Source of the DNA: Candidatus Aenigmatarchaeota archaeon
GTDB taxonomy: Archaea > Aenigmatarchaeota > Aenigmatarchaeia > QMZP01 > QMZT01
DNA length: 64,000 nt
Reading direction: 5' to 3'
Assembly: GCA_026397315.1 (NCBI GenBank)
Contig: JAPLVC010000001.1
Location: 62,001 to 126,000, forward strand
In this document: positions 16,949 to 25,713 of the stretch, piece after piece
How positions within the stretch are numbered: the stretch's first letter is position 1
How the letters are laid out: every line of letters begins with the position of its first letter
Notes under the pieces: model-generated
Told to the model about the DNA's origin: nothing
Databases searched by the model: none
What the model saw: only the letters and a program-made list of their open reading frames with translations
Made by a program: the position numbers and the translations under genes

Positions 16949-17464
16949 TTATTTTATCCTATCAGTATGTTCATGTACAATTTTCCTTCGCTTCGTATTT
17001 ATCTTCTCTTTATTCTTATGGTAATAATCAAGATGATATTTTCGATACCATTCTTTGTACCTTTCCTTATATTTTTTGTCCCGAGCCTTTACATAAGGTC
17101 TTTTTGCGTATTCCTTTCTGTATTGCTTTATTTTCTCCGTGTTCTCAGGTTTCGAAACGTACTCTTTGAAGCGGACTTTTTGGCGTTCTTTGTGTTCTTT
17201 ATTGTATTTTTGATGATACTTCTGGTACCATTCATTCTTTTCTTGTTTCCGCTTCTTGTCGGCTTTCCTAAATTTAGGACTTCGGACATATTTTTTGTTA
17301 TATTTCTTCCTTTTCTCCTTGTTTTCAGTATTTGAAAGATAAGCCTTCAGATATGCTTTCTTCTTTTCTTTGTTTTTCTGATAGTATTGTTTCATATGAG
17401 TAAGTAATCTTTCTTTGTTTCGCAGATAATATTGACGATTGTATTCAGTTAAATCTTTAGGCAT
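16949..17464 (-). CDS. Lys/Tyr-rich repetitive protein
   Basis: Recurring YxxxYxxxxKEKxxxYxKxY pattern; AT-rich island ORF. Confidence 0.6.
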   Translation of the reverse strand: MPKDLTEYNRQYYLRNKERLLTHMKQYYQKNKEKKKAYLKAYLSNTENKEKRKKYNKKYVRSPKFRKADKKRKQEKNEWYQKYHQKYNKEHKERQKVRFKEYVSKPENTEKIKQYRKEYAKRPYVKARDKKYKERYKEWYRKYHLDYYHKNKEKINTKRRKIVHEHTDRIK

Positions 17465-17470
17465 ATTTTC

Positions 17471-18106
17471 TCAACCCATCTTTCTCCCAACAGGAACTCC
17501 TAACAAATGTAAAGCCCTTGCTGTCAGCGAATCTGTATAAATGACATAAATCCTTCTATCTTTTCTGATTGGAAATTTCTTTTTGAACACTTTTTGGAGT
17601 TTCCTTCCCAACCTATTCAGTTCGAAAGAGTCTGCACTCCATATTTTTGCCATGTTCAGTTTATTGTGTATATGTCCGTGGTCATGGGTATAGTTAACAA
17701 TGAAGTCCAAATCTTCGGATTTCCTCAACGGAAGCCACCTACACGATTTCAACATTTTGTAAACAGTGGGAGACATCGTCTCGTTTGCATAATAGCCAAC
17801 AGAGGATGGGCTTAATTTCATGTCTTTAGCGATTTGAATTATTCTTCCTCCCCTTTGCCTTGCTTTCATAATTTCAGGATATTTAATTACCCTTTCTCTT
17901 GTCATTAGTGAGTACGTTTCGAGTAAATCCTCAACCGAAACAGCTATGTTATCACCATTTTCCATAGTTTTGAGGCTTTTTGGGATTCTTTTAGGCTTAT
18001 TGAATCTACTTTCCCAGAAACATTGTCTTGAACAATATCGGGAACTTTTTCTATATACAATAATATGTTTTCCACAAGTTGAACATTTAATGATGCGACG
18101 TGGCAT
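17471..18106 (-). CDS. Zinc-finger/HTH protein with degenerate LAGLIDADG homing-endonuclease-like domain
   Basis: CSTCGKHI...RYCSRQC; GGRIIQIAKDMKLSPSSVGYYA (HTH); EDLDFIVNYTHDHGHIHNKLNMAKIWSADSFELNRLGRKLQKVF...ALHLLGVPVGRKMG. Confidence 0.6.
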   Translation of the reverse strand: MPRRIIKCSTCGKHIIVYRKSSRYCSRQCFWESRFNKPKRIPKSLKTMENGDNIAVSVEDLLETYSLMTRERVIKYPEIMKARQRGGRIIQIAKDMKLSPSSVGYYANETMSPTVYKMLKSCRWLPLRKSEDLDFIVNYTHDHGHIHNKLNMAKIWSADSFELNRLGRKLQKVFKKKFPIRKDRRIYVIYTDSLTARALHLLGVPVGRKMG

Positions 18107-18169
18107 ATTTGAGAATTTGAACTTGGATATAAATGGCTATGTTTAAACGAATGTTTAAACTTTTTGTTC

Positions 18170-18420
18170 CGATAGGATTGCAATCACATTATTGCTATGG
18201 GATTGCGTAGATTGCAATTGGAACATTATTGCAATCGGATTGGTGCAACATTGCATATCAGCAGATTGCACCTTCGGAAAAATATTTGTAGTAGGTATCT
18301 ATCTTTATAGAGTAGCATATTGAGGGATTGCAGTACATTGCTATTGGGGATTGCAATTGCACCATTATTATTGGAGGATTGTTGTTATAGCAATAATGTA
18401 TTGCAATGGTGGCGCAATAA
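18170..18420. repeat. Clustered ATTGC/ATTGCAAT iteron-like motifs
   Basis: About 13-14 copies of ATTGC or GCAAT in ~250 bp, several as the palindrome ATTGCAAT. Confidence 0.7.
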
Positions 18421-18428
18421 TAATCTTA

Positions 18429-19199
18429 TTATTTTGTGTTGTATCCTATGCCCTCTATATCATTTCTGCCAACAGAATTAGTGATTTCAGAACATTGAGT
18501 AGAATGGATTTCTGCACCATCCAGGTCTTCTTCTGAGGGAATATCGAGGGTATTTATATTCTGAGATAATACTTCAAAGCTATCTTTGTTTACCACGCTT
18601 TCTTTACCGCTTGAATATTTGAGTCTAACAAAAAATCCTTTGAGGTCTACGCTACCAGTATTGAACAATCCCAAAGATAAAATCCCATCGGAAAAGGATG
18701 CTCTCTGTATCAGTATCGCAGCTTTTCCGCAAAACAAATTTTTCTCCTTCTGTGGTTCATAATAAATGTCAAAAAGGGAACCATAACAATACTTTGAATA
18801 AGGCGTCAAATCGCCAACAAGAGGTATATGACCTTCCCAATTAGACATCGGTACATGACAAGACATTTCATCTCCTACATGAAAATTTATTTCTGGCGTT
18901 GGGTTTTTCATGTCTGATACGACATATCTTACAATGCAGGTATCACCACTTTTGGTGAGGTCAATTTTAAATTTCACATACTTTTCAGAATTTCCAACTG
19001 TCGAATAAACAATTGAATCGGTACATGAAGTCATGTAGACTTGGCTTGTTTTTGCACACTCTTGGTCATCAGGAGAACAATCATAAGTTGCTTTGACAGG
19101 ACTAATGACACCGACATTACTCCCAGTCGTACAACCAGAAATTAAAACAACGCCAAATAACAAAACCGCTAGACTGCAATGAATTAATTTAGCCTTCAT
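18429..19199 (-). CDS. Predicted lipoprotein
   Basis: Signal peptide and lipobox LLFGVVLISGC; Cys-containing ectodomain. Confidence 0.7.
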   Translation of the reverse strand: MKAKLIHCSLAVLLFGVVLISGCTTGSNVGVISPVKATYDCSPDDQECAKTSQVYMTSCTDSIVYSTVGNSEKYVKFKIDLTKSGDTCIVRYVVSDMKNPTPEINFHVGDEMSCHVPMSNWEGHIPLVGDLTPYSKYCYGSLFDIYYEPQKEKNLFCGKAAILIQRASFSDGILSLGLFNTGSVDLKGFFVRLKYSSGKESVVNKDSFEVLSQNINTLDIPSEEDLDGAEIHSTQCSEITNSVGRNDIEGIGYNTK

Positions 19200-19292
19200 A
19201 TACTAATATAGTATCGAAGACTAATAAATCTACTACCTTTCTACGCTCTTTTAATAACTATGCAGTTATTCCGTTCAAACTAAAAATATTTT

Positions 19293-19562
19293 ATGGTTAA
19301 TATTGATTGGGAACTATATAGCTGGCTCGTAAGAGGCAGTCAAAGAAAAGCAATAATTGAGGCTTTAGAAAAACCTAAGATTCCCAGCCAGATAAGGAAC
19401 GACACAAAGTTATCAATTGCTAACGTATCAAAAATACTCAAGTTGTTTGTTGATAATGGAATTGCAGAATGTCTTAATCCGAATACGAAAATGGGCAAGC
19501 TCTACAAATTGACTCCGAAAGGTCAAGCTTTAAGAGAGGAACTGATAAGAAAAGAAGCCTGA
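19293..19562 (+). CDS. Winged-helix transcriptional regulator
   Basis: SQRKAIIEALEKPKIPSQIRNDTKLSIANVSKILKLFVDNGIAECLNPNTKMGKLYKLTPKG. Confidence 0.8.
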   Translation: MVNIDWELYSWLVRGSQRKAIIEALEKPKIPSQIRNDTKLSIANVSKILKLFVDNGIAECLNPNTKMGKLYKLTPKGQALREELIRKEA

Positions 19563-19631
19563 ACGAGTTTGTCGAAGAAGGCATAGCGAAATATCCATTC
19601 TATATAAAAAAACAATAGATAAACAGATATT

Positions 19632-20708
19632 ATGTATTTCAGAGATAATAAAAAATCATGTAAAAGTATTTCTTTTGGTGATGGTCTCTATTTTCCTTAT
19701 TATGAATTTAGCAAGTTACAACAATGGTTGGAAGTTGGACAAAGAATAGAAAGGGTTTATAATTTGCATAGAGAACTATCAATCCTTTTAGATGGTTTAG
19801 ATTCAAAACATGGACCGATATTACAAAAAACGTATGATAAAACAACTGGATTCACATCAGCAACTGCTAAGCCAGTAAAACAATTTCTTCAAGATGAACA
19901 GATAAAATATTTATGCAGACTAATAGAAGAACTGTTTAACAAAGATTTAGAGTTGATTTCAAAGGCTGATATTAGAATTAGAGAAATGAGACCATTCAAA
20001 AATTTGATGGAAAATTTAAAGATTTACAAAGATGGAAATAATGTATCAAAGGAAAATGTTGAAAAATATTTTGACTTTATGATTTTAGATTCGTTGCGTC
20101 ATGATCTATTAGAATTATGGGATGATATTAGAAAATTTCTGGATGATAAAACAAATGAAATTATACTCCCTGAACCAACGATTGAGAATAGAGAATTTTA
20201 CTCGTATTTTCTTCAAAGTAGAGATTGTTATGTCGAGGCTAACGAAGAAATCGCATTAGCAGTAATTAGAAAAGCCGTTGAGGATATTCTAACCAGACTG
20301 TGGATTTTACATTTTGATAAATTAAATGATATTGATTTGAAGAACAGAAAGGAATTAGATAATCTTCCGGGATTTTTAAAGGGTAGACAAATATTATCGG
20401 AACAAGAGTTTAGAGAAGCTCAACCATTTGTAAAATATGGAAATGCAGGAATTCATATTTTAGGTGAAATTCCAAAGGAAAAATTAACGGAAAATGCAAG
20501 AAGAATGATTAATAATGGCATTAATTTTGTTAATAGTCTATCAAAAAAATACATCGAATTGATGAGAAAAAAGAATTACAGTAATATTGAATTTACCAAA
20601 ACAGGTTTTTCAATCAACATTGGGAAATTAGAAAATTATATCTGTAGCAAGACTTCTGACGATATTTTTAATAAAGAAGATATAGACGAATTTAGAGAAG
20701 AAGAATAG
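19632..20708 (+). CDS. Hypothetical protein with HEPN/DUF4145-like C-terminal half
   Basis: EANEEIALAVIRKAVEDILTRLW...FLKGRQILSEQEFREAQPFVKYGNAGIHILGEIPKE resembles DUF4145-type sequences. Confidence 0.55.
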   Translation: MYFRDNKKSCKSISFGDGLYFPYYEFSKLQQWLEVGQRIERVYNLHRELSILLDGLDSKHGPILQKTYDKTTGFTSATAKPVKQFLQDEQIKYLCRLIEELFNKDLELISKADIRIREMRPFKNLMENLKIYKDGNNVSKENVEKYFDFMILDSLRHDLLELWDDIRKFLDDKTNEIILPEPTIENREFYSYFLQSRDCYVEANEEIALAVIRKAVEDILTRLWILHFDKLNDIDLKNRKELDNLPGFLKGRQILSEQEFREAQPFVKYGNAGIHILGEIPKEKLTENARRMINNGINFVNSLSKKYIELMRKKNYSNIEFTKTGFSINIGKLENYICSKTSDDIFNKEDIDEFREEE

Positions 20709-20757
20709 TGGTTCGAAATTATTTCATTGAGAAGCATTAACTACAATGTGAGAATCT

Positions 20758-20904
20758 TTACTCAGGCACTTCCATCAAAACCAAGTCTCCATTAGGATAT
20801 TCCGACCAGTCAAGAACCTGACCCTTCTTCCATCCCTTGCGCCTGATTTTCTCGTATGGTATGCTTATAACGAAAGTCCCACTGATTTGTTGAAGTTTTG
20901 GCAT
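20758..20904 (-). CDS. SpoVT/AbrB-like small protein (48 aa)
   Basis: Not in ORF track; MPKLQQISGTFVISIPYEKIRRKGWKKGQVLDWSEYPNGDLVLMEVPE. Confidence 0.65.
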   Translation of the reverse strand: MPKLQQISGTFVISIPYEKIRRKGWKKGQVLDWSEYPNGDLVLMEVPE

Positions 20905-21036
20905 CTAATCACCTTTAGTTTATACCTATAAATAAACTATATGCAATATAAAGTTTTAAGGGTATAATTAATTAGGTGGCGCTAAAAAGCTTAACCTAGG
21001 ATACTGATTATTAAATAAAATTAATTTTGCCTTTTA

Positions 21037-21804
21037 TCATACGCTCTCGCTCTTCTCGAAGAAATAAGCGCCCAGAAAAACCATGACCGCGGATATGCAC
21101 AAAAGCACGGCGAAATCCAGCGCGGCCGGGAACGTCGACTGGCCTATCAGGGAGGCGCGCATGCCGTCGATGCCATAGGTGAGCGGGTCGATGTAAGACA
21201 CGACCTTTATGAAAGGGGGCAGGTTGTCAATCGGGTAGAGCGCTCCTGAGAGGAAGAACATCGGGAAAATGACGAAGTTCATTATCAGGTTGAAACCCTG
21301 CATGTCTTTCATCTTGGATGCGAATATCAGGCCGAGGCCTATGAACGAAGTCGATATGAGGAACATGAAAACCACCGCCAGCGCTAGCGAAAACAGGCTG
21401 GTCACTGCGAAGCCGAGAACCATCGAGATTAGCAGGATCGCCATGCCCTGTATGAGCGAAGTGGTCGCTCCGCCGGCTATCCTGCCGAGAACGATCGAGA
21501 CGCGGCTCACGGGCGCTATCATTATTTCCTTGAGGAAGCCGAACTCCCTGTCCCAGAGGACTGATATGCCCGCGAACATCGAAGTGAATAGCATGCCCAT
21601 GCCCACTATGCCGGGCACGAGAAACGTGATATAGCCTACGCCGCCTTCCACACCGGGTATTGCCATTTTCGAGAATCCCATCCCGAGGAACGCCAGGAAA
21701 AGCAGCGGCATGGCCAGCATGCCTATTATCCTGGACTTGGCCCTGACAAACCTTTTCATCTCCCTCAGCCACAAAACGTAAATAGCGGTAAAGTTTATTA
21801 TCAT
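21037..21804 (-). CDS. ABC-2 type transporter permease
   Basis: Six hydrophobic segments; NLPPFIKVVSYIDPLTYGIDGMR typical of ABC-2 permeases. Confidence 0.88.
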   Translation of the reverse strand: MIINFTAIYVLWLREMKRFVRAKSRIIGMLAMPLLFLAFLGMGFSKMAIPGVEGGVGYITFLVPGIVGMGMLFTSMFAGISVLWDREFGFLKEIMIAPVSRVSIVLGRIAGGATTSLIQGMAILLISMVLGFAVTSLFSLALAVVFMFLISTSFIGLGLIFASKMKDMQGFNLIMNFVIFPMFFLSGALYPIDNLPPFIKVVSYIDPLTYGIDGMRASLIGQSTFPAALDFAVLLCISAVMVFLGAYFFEKSESV

Positions 21805-21815
21805 GACAACAACCC

Positions 21816-22808
21816 TTACATGCCGTGACCCCTTCTCATCATCGGGCCGCGGAATCCGTTATGATCCGCTTCCTGCTCTCTGATGGTCTTGCCCGTGAAA
21901 TACAGGAACACGTCCTCGAGGCTCGGTTTATGCAGGTCAACGGAGCTTATGGTCATGCCGTGCTTTGGCGCGGCACACACGAGCTCGGGTATCCTTTTTT
22001 CCCCGTGATCCATCGTGAGGCACAGCTCGCCTTCGCGCATCTTGTGGTTTTTTATCCACTTGAGCGTCTTTACGAATTTCATGTATTTGCCCGTGCTGCC
22101 CTCTATCCTGAGGCACACGACATCGCCTCCCAGAACGTCTTTCAGCTTCTTCGGGGTGTCGAGCGCTATGATCTTGCCGCGGTCGATTATGGCTATCCTG
22201 TCGCAGAGGTAATCCGCTTCCTCCATGTAATGCGTAGTGAGTATGATGGTCACGCCGGCCTCCTTGTTGAGCTTCCTTATGTATTCCCATATGTGGCGCC
22301 TGGTCTGAGCATCGAGGCCAAGCGTAGGCTCGTCGAGGAACAGCACTTTCGGCCTGTGAATAAGGCCCCTCGCAATCTCCAGCCGCCGCTTCATGCCGCC
22401 GGAGTATTTTTCCACCAGAACGTCTGCCTTGTCCGTGAGTTCGACCAGCGCCAGAACGTCTCTTACCCTTTCCCTTATCACGCCGGCCTTCATGCCATAC
22501 ATCATGCCGTGGAACTCGAGATTCTCCTTGCCCGTCAGCTTGTTGTCGAGGGCAGGGTCCTGGAACACGATGCCTATGCTTTTCCTCACGTCTTCCCTGC
22601 TCTTGTTCACGTCGAAGCCGGCAACCTCCGCGCTGCCTGACGTCGTCTTTAGAAGTGTGCACAGCATGTTTATGGTCGTCGTCTTGCCGGCTCCGTTGGG
22701 ACCCAGCAGGCCGAACAGTTCGCCGGACTCGACCGAGAACGAGATGCCGTCGACTGCAGTGAAAGAATTGAACTTCCTGATCAGCTTATCGACTTTTATA
22801 GCGTACAT
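21816..22808 (-). CDS. ABC transporter ATP-binding protein (DrrA-like)
   Basis: GPNGAGKTTT, YSGGMKRRLEIARGLIHRP, VLFLDEPTLGLD. Confidence 0.93.
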   Translation of the reverse strand: MYAIKVDKLIRKFNSFTAVDGISFSVESGELFGLLGPNGAGKTTTINMLCTLLKTTSGSAEVAGFDVNKSREDVRKSIGIVFQDPALDNKLTGKENLEFHGMMYGMKAGVIRERVRDVLALVELTDKADVLVEKYSGGMKRRLEIARGLIHRPKVLFLDEPTLGLDAQTRRHIWEYIRKLNKEAGVTIILTTHYMEEADYLCDRIAIIDRGKIIALDTPKKLKDVLGGDVVCLRIEGSTGKYMKFVKTLKWIKNHKMREGELCLTMDHGEKRIPELVCAAPKHGMTISSVDLHKPSLEDVFLYFTGKTIREQEADHNGFRGPMMRRGHGM

Positions 22809-22891
22809 AAAATCACACGGTTATTTCTTGCTCAGAAGAGAGATAAATGCATTCGGATGTTTAAATGCTTTTCATGCGGCTGTTGCAAATG

Positions 22892-23377
22892 TCACCCGAA
22901 AAGCGTCGCTATGGCGTCGCCCACATAATGCGTTATGATTATAACGACCAGCATTATGCCGACGTGCTCGAAAATCACGTTTAACGGCTTCTGTTTCGAT
23001 GACTTGGCAATCTGGTAGCTTGCGAAAGTCATTATTATTAGGCCCCACGCTATGCTCACGAGCACTGCCGCAGGAAGCTCAAACAGCATTACCGGCACCA
23101 GGAAAGTCATGGCGAAAAGGAACTTGGCTATGAAAGTCGAGAATGTCGCCATCCATATCTCCCTGTTCGTGTGCTTGTTTTCAGCCTCTTCGGAGACGTG
23201 TATGCCCAGAGCGTCCGAGAACGCGTCAGCTATCGCTATCGTCAGAATGCCGCCCAAGACTATAAGCTTCGACTTGGTCCCAGCCTCGAGACCTGCCATG
23301 AGGCCGAGCGTGGTTATCGTTGCCGAAGTCAGCCCGAAACTGAACCCGGTCTTTAGCGAATGGTTAAGCTTCATCAT
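22892..23377 (-). CDS. VIT-family-like membrane protein
   Basis: GFSFGLTSATITTLGLMAGLEAGTKSKLIVLGGILTIAIADAFSDALGIHVSEEAE. Confidence 0.65.
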   Translation of the reverse strand: MMKLNHSLKTGFSFGLTSATITTLGLMAGLEAGTKSKLIVLGGILTIAIADAFSDALGIHVSEEAENKHTNREIWMATFSTFIAKFLFAMTFLVPVMLFELPAAVLVSIAWGLIIMTFASYQIAKSSKQKPLNVIFEHVGIMLVVIIITHYVGDAIATLFG

Positions 23378-23480
23378 ATAGAAATTGCACAGCTTTCTTA
23401 AAAAAGTTCACAGAAAATGATAAAAAGAAAAAAGGGCGAAAAACCGCCTTGAGTATAATTTTTGGAAGCCTGGGAAGCCC

Positions 23481-23585
23481 TCAGAACTCCTCTTCTTCCT
23501 CTTCTGTCGATTCCTCTTCCGTCGACTCTTCTTCCTTCTCTTCCTCTTCTACTTCTTTTTTCTTGCCTTTCTTGCCGAATGTCAT
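23481..23585 (-). CDS. Basic-head/acidic-tail mini protein (34 aa)
   Basis: Not in ORF track; MTFGKKGKKKEVEEEEKEEESTEEESTEEEEEEF; T-rich run downstream. Confidence 0.45.
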   Translation of the reverse strand: MTFGKKGKKKEVEEEEKEEESTEEESTEEEEEEF

Positions 23586-23770
23586 AATCCCACACTCCCG
23601 TTTATAAACATCGAAAACAGTCTTTGATTTTTTATGCGCCGGACCGGAATATAAAGCTTACGCTGCCATGCGGATTTAAGCTTTAACGCCCATATAATTT
23701 CCAGTTATTCCGGCTGTCCTGCGACCGTTCTGCTTTTCTGGTTTTTATGGTATGAAGCCCAATTAAAAAC

Positions 23771-24589
23771 ATGCACATTTTTCTCGGTCCTGCCGGTATC
23801 CCGCTGACGACGAAAGGCCCTTCGACAGTCGATGGTATTAGACGCGTCGCCGAGCTGGGCCTCAACGCCATGGAAGTCGAGTTCGTGCGCGGAGTACACA
23901 TGAGCATCGCGACAGCGAAGGAAGCCGGAGTCGTCGCTAGAGATGCGAACGTCGTGCTGTCGATACACGCACCCTATTTCATCAACCTGTGCAACCCCGA
24001 GAAAGCCGCAGCATCGAAGAAGCGTATCCTTGATTCGTGCGAGAGGGCGTATCACCTCGGCGCGTGGGTCGTGGTTTTCCACCCGGGCTTCTATGGCGCG
24101 CTCGAAAAAACAAAGGCGTTCGAGATGGTTCTCAGCGAGTGTGAAGCCATGAATGAAACGTTGCTAGCGAATGGATGGGATGTGAAGCTAGGTCTTGAGA
24201 CGACAGGCAAACCGTCGCAGTTCGGCACTTTGGACGAGACCATGGCGATACACCATAAAATAAAGAACTGCATACCAGCCGTCGATTTCTCCCACATCTT
24301 CGCCAGGGACGCCGGCCATATCGATTTTCACGAAGTCCTGAAGAAAATGGAGGCACTGGGCATGGACAGACATCACTGTCATTTCTCCGGCATAGAATAC
24401 ACCATGAAAGGCGAGAGACGACATCTAACCATCGACAGCAACCAGCCCGACTTCCCGGCGCTGGCGAAAGGCCTGCTGAAGACAAAAATAAGAAACATCA
24501 CGATAATTTCCGAGAGTCCCGTTCTGGAAAAGGATTCTATGAAAATGCTCGAAATATTAAAACAGGAAGGATACGCATGGAAAAAATAA
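23771..24589 (+). CDS. Endonuclease IV-like TIM-barrel (AP endonuclease family 2)
   Basis: LSIHAPYFINLCNPEKAAASKKRILDSCERAYHLGAWVVVFHPGFYG; LGLETTGKPSQFGTLDE; AVDFSHIFARD. Confidence 0.85.
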   Translation: MHIFLGPAGIPLTTKGPSTVDGIRRVAELGLNAMEVEFVRGVHMSIATAKEAGVVARDANVVLSIHAPYFINLCNPEKAAASKKRILDSCERAYHLGAWVVVFHPGFYGALEKTKAFEMVLSECEAMNETLLANGWDVKLGLETTGKPSQFGTLDETMAIHHKIKNCIPAVDFSHIFARDAGHIDFHEVLKKMEALGMDRHHCHFSGIEYTMKGERRHLTIDSNQPDFPALAKGLLKTKIRNITIISESPVLEKDSMKMLEILKQEGYAWKK

Positions 24590-25002
24590 AAATTTACACT
24601 GACGGCGCTTCGCGCGGCAATCCCGGCCCGGGGGCAATCGCTTACATGATAGTGGATGAAAAAGGCGCTCTGATCGCGGAGCGTGCCGAATTCATAGGCG
24701 CGTGCACCAACAACATCGCCGAATACAAGGCCCTCATAGCCGGCCTCAAGGCCGCTGAAAAGCTCGCGCATGCAGGCGAGCTCACATGCATATCGGACAG
24801 CCAGCTGATGATAAGCCAGATGAAGGGGGAATACAAAGTCAAGAAAGGCCACCTCAAGGACCTGCACGACGAGGCGAAGGCGCTCGAGAAAAAATTCGCC
24901 AAAGTCGAATATGTCAATGTCAGGAGAACCGATCCTGTCATACAGAAAGCCGACAGGATGGTAAACTATGTTCTGGATTCGATGTCAAGATTCAGAAAAT
25001 GA
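24577..25002 (+). CDS. rnhA: Ribonuclease HI family protein
   Basis: IYTDGASRGNPGPGAIAYMI; NNIAEYKALIAGL; SDSQLMISQM. Confidence 0.92.
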   Translation: MEKIKIYTDGASRGNPGPGAIAYMIVDEKGALIAERAEFIGACTNNIAEYKALIAGLKAAEKLAHAGELTCISDSQLMISQMKGEYKVKKGHLKDLHDEAKALEKKFAKVEYVNVRRTDPVIQKADRMVNYVLDSMSRFRK

Positions 25003-25686
25003 TTTTTGCTTTTCGACCAGCTCTGCATTCTCGATTACGTATTCGCCTCTCGCGCCGTCCCATTCCTTGTGCGCGCGCAGTATCCTTATCTTCTTTTTGA
25101 ATATCGGCGCGTCAAGGACGAACGATTCGTACTCCCCGCCCTCGCCTCCCACGTGCACGCCGTATTTCTCGTGCAGCTTTTCCAGGTCTTTCAGCGCTTC
25201 TGCGTCGAGCCGCCTGCCGAGCCACTTCTCGGTCAGGCCTTCGGCCGCGACGGCCGTGAAAATGACGTCGAAGCCGAGCATCAGCAGTTCGCTCATGTAG
25301 TCCTTCATCGGCCTCTCCCAGTGGGGCGCGAACGATTCGAGGCCTATCTCCCTGCACACGTTGTCGATGCGTACGCGCTGGTAGCGGCTCGCGAGCGCGC
25401 CGGAAACGACGCCCTCTATCTCGGGCTTCAGCGACTTCAGTATTTCCTTCATCTCCTCGACTTCTTTCGTTTCTTCTCCGCTTACTTCCCTGAAGACTAT
25501 GGGGATGCCCATCGCCTCCGCGTGGAGTTTCGCCCAGCGCGCGTTGGGGTGGTGGAACATGTACGAGTCGCTCCTTGCCGGCACGAACGTGAGCAGCATC
25601 TTGACGTGCAGCCCCATGGCCAGCGCCTTGTATACCGCGAACGTCGAATCTTTAGCGCCGGAGAAAAGAACTGCTACGTTTTTCAT
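24985..25686 (-). CDS. Diphthine--ammonia ligase family (Dph6-like) ATP-binding protein
   Basis: VLFSGAKDSTFAVYKAL PP-loop; GVVSGALASRYQRVRIDNVCREIGLESFAPHW; GEGGEYESFVLDAPIF. Confidence 0.88.
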   Translation of the reverse strand: MKNVAVLFSGAKDSTFAVYKALAMGLHVKMLLTFVPARSDSYMFHHPNARWAKLHAEAMGIPIVFREVSGEETKEVEEMKEILKSLKPEIEGVVSGALASRYQRVRIDNVCREIGLESFAPHWERPMKDYMSELLMLGFDVIFTAVAAEGLTEKWLGRRLDAEALKDLEKLHEKYGVHVGGEGGEYESFVLDAPIFKKKIRILRAHKEWDGARGEYVIENAELVEKQKSFSES

Positions 25687-25713
25687 ATTATCAATTATCT
25701 TTTCGCGGGAGAA

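Larger units (their letters stand above)
1685..21021. mobile_element. Integrated element / genomic island (boundaries tentative)
   Basis: Abrupt AT-rich composition between GC-rich core blocks; tyrosine recombinase at left end; many small HTH ORFs, R-M-like and nuclease genes; direct repeat TTAAATAAAAT at 1685-1695 and 21011-21021. Confidence 0.72.

Noticed and set aside
16967-17335. 122-aa hydrophobic plus-strand ORF
   Set aside because: Antisense of the Lys/Tyr-rich gene; its Phe/Leu/Ile richness is the complement of Lys codons
18170-18420. CRISPR array interpretation of the ATTGCA repeats
   Set aside because: Repeats are short (5-8 nt), irregularly spaced and in both orientations; no spacers of uniform length and no cas genes in window
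18351-18536. 61-aa ORF in the ATTGCA array
   Set aside because: Overlaps the repeat array and antisense of the lipoprotein 3' end; no coding support
21825-22640. 271-aa plus-strand ORF over the ABC ATPase
   Set aside because: Antisense of a clear Walker A/B gene; artefact of GC-rich third positions
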